Source: Pseudomonas cichorii (GTDB lineage: Bacteria; Pseudomonadota; Gammaproteobacteria; Pseudomonadales; Pseudomonadaceae). Taken from it: DNA of 64,000 bases. The notes under the pieces are model-generated. The model was not told the origin of the DNA and ran no database searches. It worked only from the letters and a program-made list of their open reading frames with translations. Below, one piece after another: positions 63,478 through 64,000 of this stretch (positions within the stretch are counted from its first letter, which is position 1; every line of letters starts with the position of its first letter). Both the position numbers and the translations under genes were made by a program. The DNA is taken from the NCBI RefSeq assembly GCF_003700275.1, contig NZ_RBRE01000085.1, forward strand, positions 18,635 to 82,634, given 5' to 3'.

Positions 63478-64000
63478 ATACAGAACCTGTGGGAGCGGAT
63501 TTATCCGCGAAAAGACCGCCCTCCTTCGCGAATGAATTCGCTCCTACACACAGTTGCTATCACTGCGCACTGCCAGTACCAGCGGGCAGCCGCTTCACCG
63601 CCGTCGTGCTCGGGGAAACCCGCGAGCTGTGCTGCCCGGGCTGTCAGGCCGTGGCCCAGGCGATTGTCGCCGGCGGGCTGGAAAGCTATTACAGCCACCG
63701 CAGCGAAACGTCGATCAACCCCGAAAGCCTGCCCGCACAACTGGTCGATGAGCTGGAGCTGTATGACCGCCCCGACGTGCAGGCCCCCTTCGTTCGGCAT
63801 GAGGGCGAACTGTGCGAAACCACGCTCTTGATGGAAGGCATCAGTTGCGCAGCCTGTGGCTGGCTGATAGAGCGCCACTTGCGCAACCTGCCTGCCGTGG
63901 CCGAAGCGCAACTCAACCTGTCCAGCCATCGTCTGCATGTGCGCTGGTCTGACAGCCAGATGCCACTGAGCCAGTTGCTGAGCGAATTGCGCAGCATCGG
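63474..64000 (+). CDS. ccoI: Copper-transporting P-type ATPase CcoI (5' part)
   Basis: Partial gene cut off by the window edge. The frame from 63555 gives the normal CcoI N-terminus: CYHCALPVPAGSRFTAVVLGE, then CCPGCQAV and the metal-binding motif GISCAACGWLIERHL. CcoI moves Cu(I) for cbb3 oxidase. No ATG lies in frame; upstream in-frame starts are TTG at 63474, overlapping the ccoH stop, and GTG at 63489 in a REP repeat. Either start would add about 22 residues read from the REP pair. I use 63474 with low confidence; the gene itself is secure. Confidence 0.8.
   Translation, partial: MNTEPVGADLSAKRPPSFANEFAPTHSCYHCALPVPAGSRFTAVVLGETRELCCPGCQAVAQAIVAGGLESYYSHRSETSINPESLPAQLVDELELYDRPDVQAPFVRHEGELCETTLLMEGISCAACGWLIERHLRNLPAVAEAQLNLSSHRLHVRWSDSQMPLSQLLSELRSI
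63489..63550. repeat. Inverted REP pair (REPIN) at the 5' end of ccoI
   Basis: GTGGGAGCGGATTTATCCGCG and, inverted, CGCGAATGAATTCGCTCCTAC, separated by a short CT-rich spacer. The pair is read in frame as the N-terminus of ccoI, without a stop. Confidence 0.85.

Noticed and set aside
1-64000. tRNA, rRNA, CRISPR arrays, insertion sequences, prophage genes
   Set aside because: No candidate sequence was seen; gaps are explained by promoters, terminators and REP-type repeats. A covariance-model search could still find a small RNA.

Overview
The window is chromosomal DNA of a Pseudomonas, most like the P. syringae/P. fluorescens side of the genus. I base this on protein content, on gene order that follows the P. 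aeruginosa speE-mtn-aroC-prmB-smr-folE and acnA-aer-cco-ccoG neighbourhoods as I remember them, and on typical Pseudomonas REP repeats (core like GGAGCGAATTCATTCGCG) in several gaps. I see no rRNA, tRNA, CRISPR array, prophage or insertion sequence. Species cannot be fixed from the sequence alone.

Layout. 0-3.2 kb: a minus-strand operon of circularly permuted ATP-grasp, alpha-E and transglutaminase-like proteins. 3.7-11.9 kb: rraB, an LTA-synthase-like membrane sulfatase-fold enzyme, speE, a ZIP metal transporter, an ankyrin protein, a DUF3509 protein with a possible sigma-54 promoter, and a LuxR solo. 12.1-24.9 kb: methionine salvage (mtnB, mtnD, mtnC) with an MFS transporter, aroC, a hydrolase, a tail-anchored unknown, prmB, an isochorismatase-fold protein, smr, a tiny Gly-rich lipoprotein, folE, a glutaredoxin-like protein, an LprI-family protein, a GST and an aminotransferase. 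25.0-42.5 kb: marR-benE with a twin operator, ldcA, an oxidoreductase, pyrF, an ethanolamine permease with a sigma-54 promoter, an exonuclease, ppnP, an ABC exporter, pdxB, tusA, rlmM, acnA and a CPBP protease.

42.6-52.9 kb: aer is followed by an accessory block. It holds a Ser/coiled-coil secreted protein, a pertactin-like autotransporter, two large tandem Ig-like-repeat proteins with no visible Sec signal (one ending in a BIG_2 and invasin/intimin-like lectin module), a stand-alone member of the same domain family, and a small beta-sandwich protein. This block sits between aer and the cytochrome oxidase genes, has AT-rich flanks, and is the best candidate for an undescribed system here.

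53.6-64 kb: two tandem ccoNOQP operons for cbb3 oxidases, a Phd/VapC-type toxin-antitoxin pair, then the maturation genes ccoG, ccoH and the 5' end of ccoI. ANR-type boxes lie before the first ccoN and before ccoG; none was found before the second ccoN. This matches the usual split between a low-oxygen-induced and a constitutive cbb3 oxidase. The start of ccoI is occupied by an in-frame REP pair.
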